From an uncultured Lachnospiraceae bacterium (GTDB lineage: Bacteria > Bacillota > Clostridia > Lachnospirales > Lachnospiraceae): 7,721 bases of DNA. The position numbers and the translations under genes were made by a program. Where the stretch lies: assembly GCA_905236545.1 (NCBI GenBank), contig CAJOQO010000160.1, positions 1-7,721 on the forward strand, written 5' to 3'. The notes under the pieces are model-generated. The model searched no databases. It saw only the letters and a list, made by a program, of their open reading frames with translations, and was not told where the DNA came from. Position 1 is the first letter of the stretch. Every line of letters starts with the position of its first letter. This document shows, piece after piece, positions 1 to 5,702 of the stretch.

Positions 1-2
1 AG

Positions 3-61
3 GCCACAGGGGTTCCTGAGCGGCAGACTTTCGGGGGTCGGAGCGAAGGAACCCCTGTGGC
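3..61. repeat. 15-bp perfect inverted repeat with a 29-nt loop
   Basis: Positions 3-17 (GCCACAGGGGTTCCT) are the exact reverse complement of 47-61. Inside the loop GACTT and GGGTC (26-30 and 35-39) can form a small wobble-containing hairpin with loop TCGG (positions 31-34). No T tract follows on either strand, so it is not a standard intrinsic terminator. It lies upstream of the predicted promoter of the cyclase gene and may belong to the 3' end of a transcript from outside the window. Confidence 0.7.
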
Positions 62-127
62 TGCCGACTGGTGATCAGGGGCGGCTTATATCAGAATCCC
101 TGTAGCTGTCAGCAAAGGTGATCGGGG
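49..127 (+). repeat. Two imperfect direct copies of a hairpin-forming unit of about 33 nt
   Basis: Unit 1 (49-81) and unit 2 (94-127) share GAAyCCCTGTrGCTG (13 of 15 identical) and then, after 6 or 8 unlike bases, GGTGATC followed by GGGG. In unit 1 CCCCTG (52-57) pairs with CAGGGG (76-81). In unit 2 CCC (98-100) pairs with GGG (124-126). Unit 1's left half is also the right arm of the larger inverted repeat at 3-61, so the two folds exclude each other. I see no known riboswitch consensus. From 128 to 180 I see nothing further. Confidence 0.55.
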
Positions 128-180
128 TGTGACCTGTAACGGTACTTCATGAAACAGCCCTGCTGAAAAGCAATTACTCC

Positions 181-209
181 TTGTTCTTACATGTCCCAAA
201 AGGTATAAT
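181..209 (+). promoter_or_regulatory. Sigma-A-type promoter for the cyclase gene
   Basis: A perfect -10 box TATAAT (204-209) lies exactly 17 nt after TTGTTC (181-186), which matches the first three bases of the -35 consensus. Transcription would start near 215-217 and give a leader of about 85 nt before GTG 301. The -10 and the spacing are strong and the -35 is weak, which suggests help from an activator or a modest basal level. Confidence 0.65.
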
Positions 210-218
210 GAAACTGGT

Positions 219-235
219 GTAGTATTCCATACTGC
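219..235 (+). promoter_or_regulatory. Short inverted repeat at the 5' end of the cyclase leader
   Basis: AGTAT-TCC-ATACT (221-233) is a perfect 5-bp inverted repeat, extended by one wobble and one G-C pair to 219-235. It falls a few bases after the predicted transcription start. It could be a 5'-stabilising hairpin in the mRNA or an operator just downstream of the promoter. The short arms make chance occurrence possible. Confidence 0.35.
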
Positions 236-286
236 ATACCGGCAAGAGTGAATTTCCGGCGTACCCGCAACGGATAAGCATCCCCC

Positions 287-291
287 GGAGG
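287..291 (+). promoter_or_regulatory. Ribosome binding site GGAGG of the cyclase gene
   Basis: GGAGG is a near-perfect anti-16S match, 9 nt before GTG 301 and 15 nt before the in-frame ATG 307. The spacing decides in favour of the GTG start. Confidence 0.8.
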
Positions 292-300
292 TAATCCAGA

Positions 301-3300
301 GTGTATATGAATCGCATCAGAAACAAAAATCTGGTATCCACCCTGTTTCTCTCCCTTATTCTATGTATTGCCTGCATGACGAAACCAGATGTGTCCCATG
401 CGCAGGACGCGGGCGGTAAAACCGTACGGGTCGGCTGGTTTGACTCCTCTTTCTGCTATTATGACCAGTTCGGCAGAAGATGCGGAATCGACTATGAATA
501 CCAGCACAAGATCTCCGCCTACACCGGCTGGACCTACGAATATGTGGAGGACAGCTGGCCCAATCTGTTTCAGATGCTGAAGGACGGTGAGATCGATCTG
601 CTCAGCGACGTCTCCTATAAGCCCGAGCGCGCCGATCAGGTTCTCTTTCCCGATCTTCCCATGGGAACAGAATCTTACTATATCTATATCGATGCCGAAA
701 ACCGTGACATCAAAGCCGACAGCCTGGCCTCCTTCAACGGAAAGCGGATCGGCGTCAACCAGGGCAGCATCCAGGAAGGCTTCCTGAAGGAATGGGAAGA
801 GAAGAATCATCTCTCCCTGGAGATCGTCCCTCTGGTTGCGGATGAAGATGATTCCATGGAGATGGTCACGAACGGAGAGATCGACGGATACGCTTCCATC
901 TATTCCTTCAGTTCCGGACAGAAGGTGACTCCCGTATGCAGGGTAGGCGCGTCCGAGTATTATTACGCTGTCAGCAGGAACAGGCCGGATCTGCTCGAAG
1001 AACTGAACATGGCCCTGTCCGGAATCCAGGATGAGGATCCGTATTTCAATCAGAGGCTGACGCAGGAACGCCTGTATAACACAAGGACGAATGCGTTTTT
1101 ATCACCGGTTCAGGAGGACTGGCTGGAAGAACACGGTGCCATCCGGATCGGATACCTGGATCAGTATCTCCCGTTCTGCGGAACCGACAGCGAAACCGGA
1201 GAACTGACCGGCGCGCTCAAGGATTACCTTGTCCACGCAGCCAACAGCCTGAGAAGCACGGATATTCAGTTTGAAACAGTCCCGTACCCTTCGACGGAAG
1301 CTGCGATGAAGGCCATGAAGGCGGGGGAGGTTGACTGTGTCTTTCCGGTCTACCTGAGTTCCTACGATTCGGAGGAACAGAATGTCCGGCTGACCAGCCC
1401 GACGATGAAGACCGAAGTGAACGTGATCATGCGCTCCTCGAACAGCCAGGAGCTCTCCAGGGACAGCAAGGTTACGTTCGCGCTGCTTGCCGGAGATCTG
1501 AATACGGAAACCTTCATTATGGACCGGTATCCCGCGTCTGACCGGAAGACCTTAGATTCCATCGAGAAATGCTATCTGGCAGTTGCTTCCGGAGATGCGG
1601 ACTGCGTTGCGGTCAGCAATTACAGGCTCCCCTCCGCTGAAGAGATCTTCGGAAAATACGCTCTTATCTCTGTGCCGACCGGTGAATCGATGCAGTTTTC
1701 CTTTGCTGTCAACAGTGCGGACCGGGAACTTTATTTCCTGCTCAACAAGACTGCTCTTATGACGCGCAGCGAGGATATGGACTCATCGCTTGCTTCGTAT
1801 ATGCATTTTAACCAGAAGGTGTCCTTCACCCGCTTCCTCAGAGACAACTGGATCATCGTCCTCTCGATCATCTCAGCGGTCTTCCTTCTGATTGTTCTCC
1901 TGCTGCTCCAGAGGCTGAAGGCGGAGCGCAGGCTCAATGAACAGCAGAGAATGATGGAGGATGGTCTGAGGCGGGAGCTGCAGCAGAAGGAGCAGCTGCA
2001 GACAGCCATGAAGATGGCCTACACGGATCCTCTTACCGGCGTCAAAAGCAAGAACGCCTACAAAGAGGCGGAGGATCAGATGGATCAGCGCATCTCCCAG
2101 GGCTCTGTTTCCGAGTTCAGCGTTATCGTGTTCGATCTGAATGATCTGAAGCAGATCAATGACAGCCGCGGCCATGATGTCGGGGACGAATATATCAGGA
2201 ATGCCTGCAGGATGATCTGTACCACCTTCAAGCACAGTCCTGTCTTCCGGATCGGCGGAGATGAATTCACTGCGATTGTGGAGGGAGAAGACTATTCGAA
2301 GCAGGATGAGCTTCTGGATGGATTCGAGAAGCAGGTACTGGTCAATCTGAAACGCGGCGGTACCGTGGTTTCCTTTGGCTGTTCCCGCTTTCAGCCCCGG
2401 AATGATACCAGTATCCGGACTGTTTTTGAGCGGGCGGACGCGGCCATGTACAAAGAAAAGGAGCTGCTCAAGAGCCTCGGTACTTCCGTTGAAAAGGACG
2501 CGGCCGAAAAAGAGAGCCATTCGCAGCTTCTGGAGGATATCTCCGTGGCCAACCTGCGAAAGCATATCCTGATCGCCGATGACGTTGAAGGCAACCGTGA
2601 GATCATGGGAGATCTTCTCCAGGAGGACTATGATATCATCTATGCTTCCGACGGGATCGAAACCATGGAGCTCCTTCGAAGCCGCAGGGATGAGATCGCG
2701 CTTCTGATCCTGGATCTGTACATGCCGAACATGACCGGTCAGGAAGTTATGGCGCAGATGCAGATCGATGAAGAACTGATGTCGATTCCCGTGGTCGTTC
2801 TGACCGTTGATCAGGATGCGGAGCTGGAATGTCTGAGAATGGGCGCGATGGACTTCATCCCGAAGCCTTATCCGGACGCCGAGATTGTCAAAGCCCGTAT
2901 CGCCAAATGCATCGAGCTGTCTGAAAACCGCGATCTGATACGGCGTACCATGTATGAAAAGCTGACGGGTCTGTTCAACGTCGATTACTTTATGCGGTAT
3001 GTCAACCGCTACGACCAGTATTATAAAGACGTCTCATTCGATGCCGTCTTCTGCGATATCAGGCATTTCCACTCTGTGAACAAGCAATACGGGCGGCAGT
3101 TCGGAGACCTCGTCCTGCGCACCATCGGGATCAGCATGAAGAAGCTTACACGAAAAACGGGCGGAATCGGATGCAGAAAAGAAGGCGGAACCTTCCTCCT
3201 CTACTTCCCCCATCAGGAAGACTGCAAACAGCTGCTGGAGAAGTTTATGGAAAACCTGTTTGTCGATCCGGATACCGCTGAAAGGATCACCATGAGGGTC

Positions 3301-3441
3301 GGGGTATTCACCGATGCGCAGAAGGAACCGGACATTGAAGAAAGGTTTGCCCGGGCGAAAAACGCCGCAGGAAACGCGGAGAAGCAGACAGGCTCCGAAT
3401 CCGGAAAGTATACGATCGTGGTGTCAGACGGAGAAGCCTGA
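301..3441 (+). CDS. Membrane diguanylate cyclase: two SBP domains, TM, GGDEF, receiver, degenerate GGDEF
   Basis: Predicted to make c-di-GMP from two GTP at the inner face of the membrane in response to extracellular solutes. In the 1046 residues I see a signal-like hydrophobic N-terminus (11-25, possible SHA|QD cleavage after 34), two SBP_bac_3 Venus-flytrap domains (about 41-260 and 269-500) joined by a BvgS-like linker (EDWLEEHGAIRIGY), one transmembrane helix (517-536), a charged coiled coil (538-572) and a GGDEF domain from DPLTG (576-580), with Mg-binding D612 and intact GGDEF at 652-656. The RxxD inhibitory site is absent. Next come a receiver domain (754-872: D760/D761, phospho-acceptor D805, T835, K855) and a second GGDEF fold (883-1042) whose signature is EGGTF (961-965), probably inactive. 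GTG 301 is chosen because GGAGG lies 9 nt upstream; ATG 307 would be 15 nt away. The gene converges on the hybrid kinase gene. The domain calls are strong; the ligand is unknown. Confidence 0.93.
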   Translation: MYMNRIRNKNLVSTLFLSLILCIACMTKPDVSHAQDAGGKTVRVGWFDSSFCYYDQFGRRCGIDYEYQHKISAYTGWTYEYVEDSWPNLFQMLKDGEIDLLSDVSYKPERADQVLFPDLPMGTESYYIYIDAENRDIKADSLASFNGKRIGVNQGSIQEGFLKEWEEKNHLSLEIVPLVADEDDSMEMVTNGEIDGYASIYSFSSGQKVTPVCRVGASEYYYAVSRNRPDLLEELNMALSGIQDEDPYFNQRLTQERLYNTRTNAFLSPVQEDWLEEHGAIRIGYLDQYLPFCGTDSETGELTGALKDYLVHAANSLRSTDIQFETVPYPSTEAAMKAMKAGEVDCVFPVYLSSYDSEEQNVRLTSPTMKTEVNVIMRSSNSQELSRDSKVTFALLAGDLNTETFIMDRYPASDRKTLDSIEKCYLAVASGDADCVAVSNYRLPSAEEIFGKYALISVPTGESMQFSFAVNSADRELYFLLNKTALMTRSEDMDSSLASYMHFNQKVSFTRFLRDNWIIVLSIISAVFLLIVLLLLQRLKAERRLNEQQRMMEDGLRRELQQKEQLQTAMKMAYTDPLTGVKSKNAYKEAEDQMDQRISQGSVSEFSVIVFDLNDLKQINDSRGHDVGDEYIRNACRMICTTFKHSPVFRIGGDEFTAIVEGEDYSKQDELLDGFEKQVLVNLKRGGTVVSFGCSRFQPRNDTSIRTVFERADAAMYKEKELLKSLGTSVEKDAAEKESHSQLLEDISVANLRKHILIADDVEGNREIMGDLLQEDYDIIYASDGIETMELLRSRRDEIALLILDLYMPNMTGQEVMAQMQIDEELMSIPVVVLTVDQDAELECLRMGAMDFIPKPYPDAEIVKARIAKCIELSENRDLIRRTMYEKLTGLFNVDYFMRYVNRYDQYYKDVSFDAVFCDIRHFHSVNKQYGRQFGDLVLRTIGISMKKLTRKTGGIGCRKEGGTFLLYFPHQEDCKQLLEKFMENLFVDPDTAERITMRVGVFTDAQKEPDIEERFARAKNAAGNAEKQTGSESGKYTIVVSDGEA

Positions 3442-3470
3442 AGCATGATTCCTCAGCCTTTCCGTTTTTT
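3429..3470 (+). terminator. Intrinsic terminator of the cyclase gene
   Basis: A stem pairs 3429-3441 with 3453-3464: CGGAGA with TTTCCG (one G-T wobble), then one mismatch, G-C, a bulged C, and CTGA with TCAG. The loop is 11 nt. Six T residues (3465-3470) follow at once. The left arm overlaps the last codons and stop of the cyclase gene, and the T tract touches the stop codon of the convergent kinase gene at 3469-3471. On the minus strand no U tract follows the stem, so it should act mainly on the plus-strand transcript. Confidence 0.55.
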
Positions 3471-5628
3471 ATTCCTCTGCGGTATGGAGACGAAGCCGGC
3501 TCAGGGTCTCTTTCAGCAGATCAATCTCAATGGGCTTGGGCAGATGCGCGTTCATTCCTGCCTTCAGGCACATCTGTACATCCTCCTCAAACGCATTGGC
3601 GGAAAGAGCGATGATCGGAATCTTCGCGGCATCCTCCCGGTCGAGCTTTCTGATCTCCCTCGTGGCTTCCAGCCCGTCCATGACAGGCATGCGCATATCC
3701 ATCAGGATCGCGTCAAAGTGCCCCTTCCCGTTTTTCTCAAAAAGATCTGCCGCCAGTTTTCCGTTCCCGGCCCACTCCGAAGAAGCTCCCTCCAGCTCCA
3801 GGAGATCGGAAAGGATCTGCGCATTGATCTCCTGATCCTCCGCGATCAGAATATGCATCCCCTCGATCGAAACAGCGTCTTCCGGATCCTGCGTCCCTGC
3901 GGATACCGCTTTGGGAAGATCCTCCTCTTTCGCCGGCTTCAGAGGTATCCGGACAAAAAAGGTTGTTCCGGCACCCTTGCGGCTTTCAACCCGGATCTCA
4001 CCGCCCATCATATCGACAAAGCTCTTTGTGATCGCCATTCCCAGACCGCTTCCGCCATACCGTGTCGTATTGTCGGTATCCTCCTGGGAAAATGCGTCGA
4101 AAAGCACAGGGATGAATTCCTGATCCATTCCGACCCCTGTGTCCCTCATGGTAAACTGGACAAGCGCCCTGTCCATCTCACAGGAGATCTGCACGGCTGA
4201 GAAGGTGACCGTACCGGGCGGATCCGTAAACTTCACGGAGTTCCCAAGGATGTTGATGATCACCTGCCTGATCTTCAGGCTGTCCCCGATATAGTATTCC
4301 TTCAGGTTCTGGTCTCTTTCGCAGACAAAGTCAAGGCCCTTGTCCCGGCACTGGCCTCCCGCGATCACCGTGATCTGCTCCAGAAACTCCTGGAAGGAGA
4401 AGACCTCTTCCCGAAGTTCCACCTTTCCGGATTCGATCCGGCTCATGTCCAGGATATCATTGATGATCGAGAGCAGGTGACGGGCGCTCGCTCCGATCTT
4501 TTCCAGCTCATCCCGCGTGTTCTTCGAGATGCTTTCATCGTGAAGCGCGATGCTGTCCAGTCCGATGATCGCATTGATCGGAGTCCGGATCTCATGGCTC
4601 ATCCTGGACAGGAAGCGGGATTTTGCCCGGCTGGCGCTCTGTGCCTCCCTGGCTGAAGCGATCGCAAGATTCTTTGCGCCCTGGTTGTAAAGCACGGAGA
4701 GAAAGACAACCGCCTCCAGCAGCATCAGCAGAGCGAGCAGGGTGATCGTGACAATCAGGGGCCTGTACATCACTCTCGTATTGATCAGGCAGACCGCTGT
4801 CCAGTCGCCCTCGATCCTTTCGGCAAATGCCATGTATTTCTGTCCGTCATACGCCAGCCCGAACTGGCCGCTCTTCCCCTGATACAGCTTTCCGGCAAGC
4901 GCAGCGCCGAAGGTATCCTTTTCCTCAAGATAGTTTCTTCCCAGCTGCGAAGCATCCGAGTGCGCGATCACCTGTCCTGTCTTATCGAGCACGATTCCGA
5001 TGCTGCCGGCAGTATGCTGCGTGATCTCCTCCGTGATCTCCTGGATCCGTTTCAGCGTGACATCAAGCGCAATAACGCTCTCTCCGTCCGAGAGCTTCCT
5101 GGCCATCGTTGTAAGGACCGTATGAGTCTGCTCATCCAGATAGGGGCTGACAAAGGTCACTTCACTGTCATCCGCGACGGTTTCCAGATACCATGGCCTT
5201 TGCGTGGGAACATAATCCCTGTCGGGAATCCATCCGACCCCGTCGCAGTACTCACCGTTGATCCAGCCGTAGAGGCCTGTATAATCCTTGTCGATCGACT
5301 TCTTGATGCTGGCTGATTCCGCGGTCAGATATTTCAGGATCTCACTGTTCGGCTGCCCCTCCCTGGTCATCTCATCCACAACATGGGCGGCAAGAATAAC
5401 CGTATTCTTCCGCACAAGGAGATACGCGTCGTATTCCTTCGCAGACTCCACCGCATTTACCCTTCCCTGCAGGTAAATCTCCTCTCTGGTAGCCTTATAA
5501 TACCGGTAGCTGCCGATGCATGTCATCACCACAGTGAGCAGGAATACAAGCATCGGAGCGATAACGCTCCTGATTCCCATATTCCTGAAAACGTCCTTTA
5601 TCCTGAAGCCTTTTGGATGATTATTCAT
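3469..5628 (-). CDS. Hybrid sensor histidine kinase: dCache sensor, HisKA, HATPase_c, receiver
   Basis: Membrane sensor kinase of 719 residues that would autophosphorylate on His and pass phosphate to its own receiver. It has TM1 (about 19-41), an extracellular dCache_1 domain (about 42-285), TM2 (290-313), a short linker, HisKA with the MSHEIRTP H-box (H345), and HATPase_c with N463 in the N-box, DTGVGM (496-501) and GGSGLG (525-530). A C-terminal receiver follows, with E597/D598, phospho-acceptor D644 and K698. There is no HAMP, PAS or HPt domain, so an HPt protein elsewhere would be needed for onward transfer. Y139, R144, W146, Y147, Y163 and D189 match the amino-acid-binding motif of dCache_1 sensors. 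The frame is open to GTG 5673, but that codon lies inside a 17-bp hairpin stem without a ribosome site. ATG 5628 is preferred, although its GAGAG site (10-nt spacer) is weak. It lies downstream of the peptidase gene on the same strand. Confidence 0.93.
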   Translation of the reverse strand: MNNHPKGFRIKDVFRNMGIRSVIAPMLVFLLTVVMTCIGSYRYYKATREEIYLQGRVNAVESAKEYDAYLLVRKNTVILAAHVVDEMTREGQPNSEILKYLTAESASIKKSIDKDYTGLYGWINGEYCDGVGWIPDRDYVPTQRPWYLETVADDSEVTFVSPYLDEQTHTVLTTMARKLSDGESVIALDVTLKRIQEITEEITQHTAGSIGIVLDKTGQVIAHSDASQLGRNYLEEKDTFGAALAGKLYQGKSGQFGLAYDGQKYMAFAERIEGDWTAVCLINTRVMYRPLIVTITLLALLMLLEAVVFLSVLYNQGAKNLAIASAREAQSASRAKSRFLSRMSHEIRTPINAIIGLDSIALHDESISKNTRDELEKIGASARHLLSIINDILDMSRIESGKVELREEVFSFQEFLEQITVIAGGQCRDKGLDFVCERDQNLKEYYIGDSLKIRQVIINILGNSVKFTDPPGTVTFSAVQISCEMDRALVQFTMRDTGVGMDQEFIPVLFDAFSQEDTDNTTRYGGSGLGMAITKSFVDMMGGEIRVESRKGAGTTFFVRIPLKPAKEEDLPKAVSAGTQDPEDAVSIEGMHILIAEDQEINAQILSDLLELEGASSEWAGNGKLAADLFEKNGKGHFDAILMDMRMPVMDGLEATREIRKLDREDAAKIPIIALSANAFEEDVQMCLKAGMNAHLPKPIEIDLLKETLSRLRLHTAEE

Positions 5629-5660
5629 GATAGGTATTCTCTCATCTATTGCAGCATATT

Positions 5661-5697
5661 TCTGAAGAAACACTGATCCGATCAGTGTTTCTTCAGA
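5661..5697 (-). terminator. Perfect 17-bp inverted repeat after the peptidase gene, probable bidirectional-form terminator or attenuator
   Basis: Positions 5661-5677 are the exact reverse complement of 5681-5697, with a CCG loop. The hairpin begins 5 nt after the peptidase stop codon and ends 32 nt before the kinase ATG. The upper stem (CACTGAT/ATCAGTG) is flanked by GAAGAAA and TTTCTTC, the A-tract/stem/U-tract form of a bidirectional intrinsic terminator, but the U tract is interrupted and no further U run follows. Readthrough into the kinase gene is likely because I see no convincing promoter in the remaining gap. The structure is certain; its role is inferred. Confidence 0.55.
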
Positions 5698-5702
5698 GTC
5701 GG

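Noticed and set aside
1..300. c-di-GMP riboswitch controlling the cyclase gene
   Set aside because: I looked for the conserved GEMM-I and c-di-GMP-II core elements in the leader and the repeat cluster and found none. The leader after the predicted start is also short.
361..378. Lipobox (LCIAC) making the cyclase a lipoprotein
   Set aside because: The -3 position is Cys rather than Leu or similar. The single downstream helix already anchors the protein, and a signal peptidase I type site (SHA|QD) fits better.
1873..2565. Open frame on the minus strand inside the cyclase gene (230 codons)
   Set aside because: It is opposite the intact GGDEF domain, and its residues look like the reverse reading of that domain with no motif of their own.
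3445..4200. Long open frame on the plus strand, antisense to the kinase gene (251 codons)
   Set aside because: It lies wholly opposite the HATPase and receiver coding region, has no recognisable domain or ribosome site, and runs through the T tract of a terminator. It is a by-product of codon use on the other strand.
5018..5040. Short tandem repeat of GTGATCTCC within the kinase gene
   Set aside because: It encodes a helical EIT-EEIT segment of the dCache domain and is explained by codon use in repeated Glu-Ile residues.
5629..5673. Extended kinase N-terminus from GTG 5673
   Set aside because: The codon sits inside the right-hand part of a perfect hairpin stem, has no Shine-Dalgarno match, and adds 15 polar residues ahead of the first transmembrane helix without benefit.
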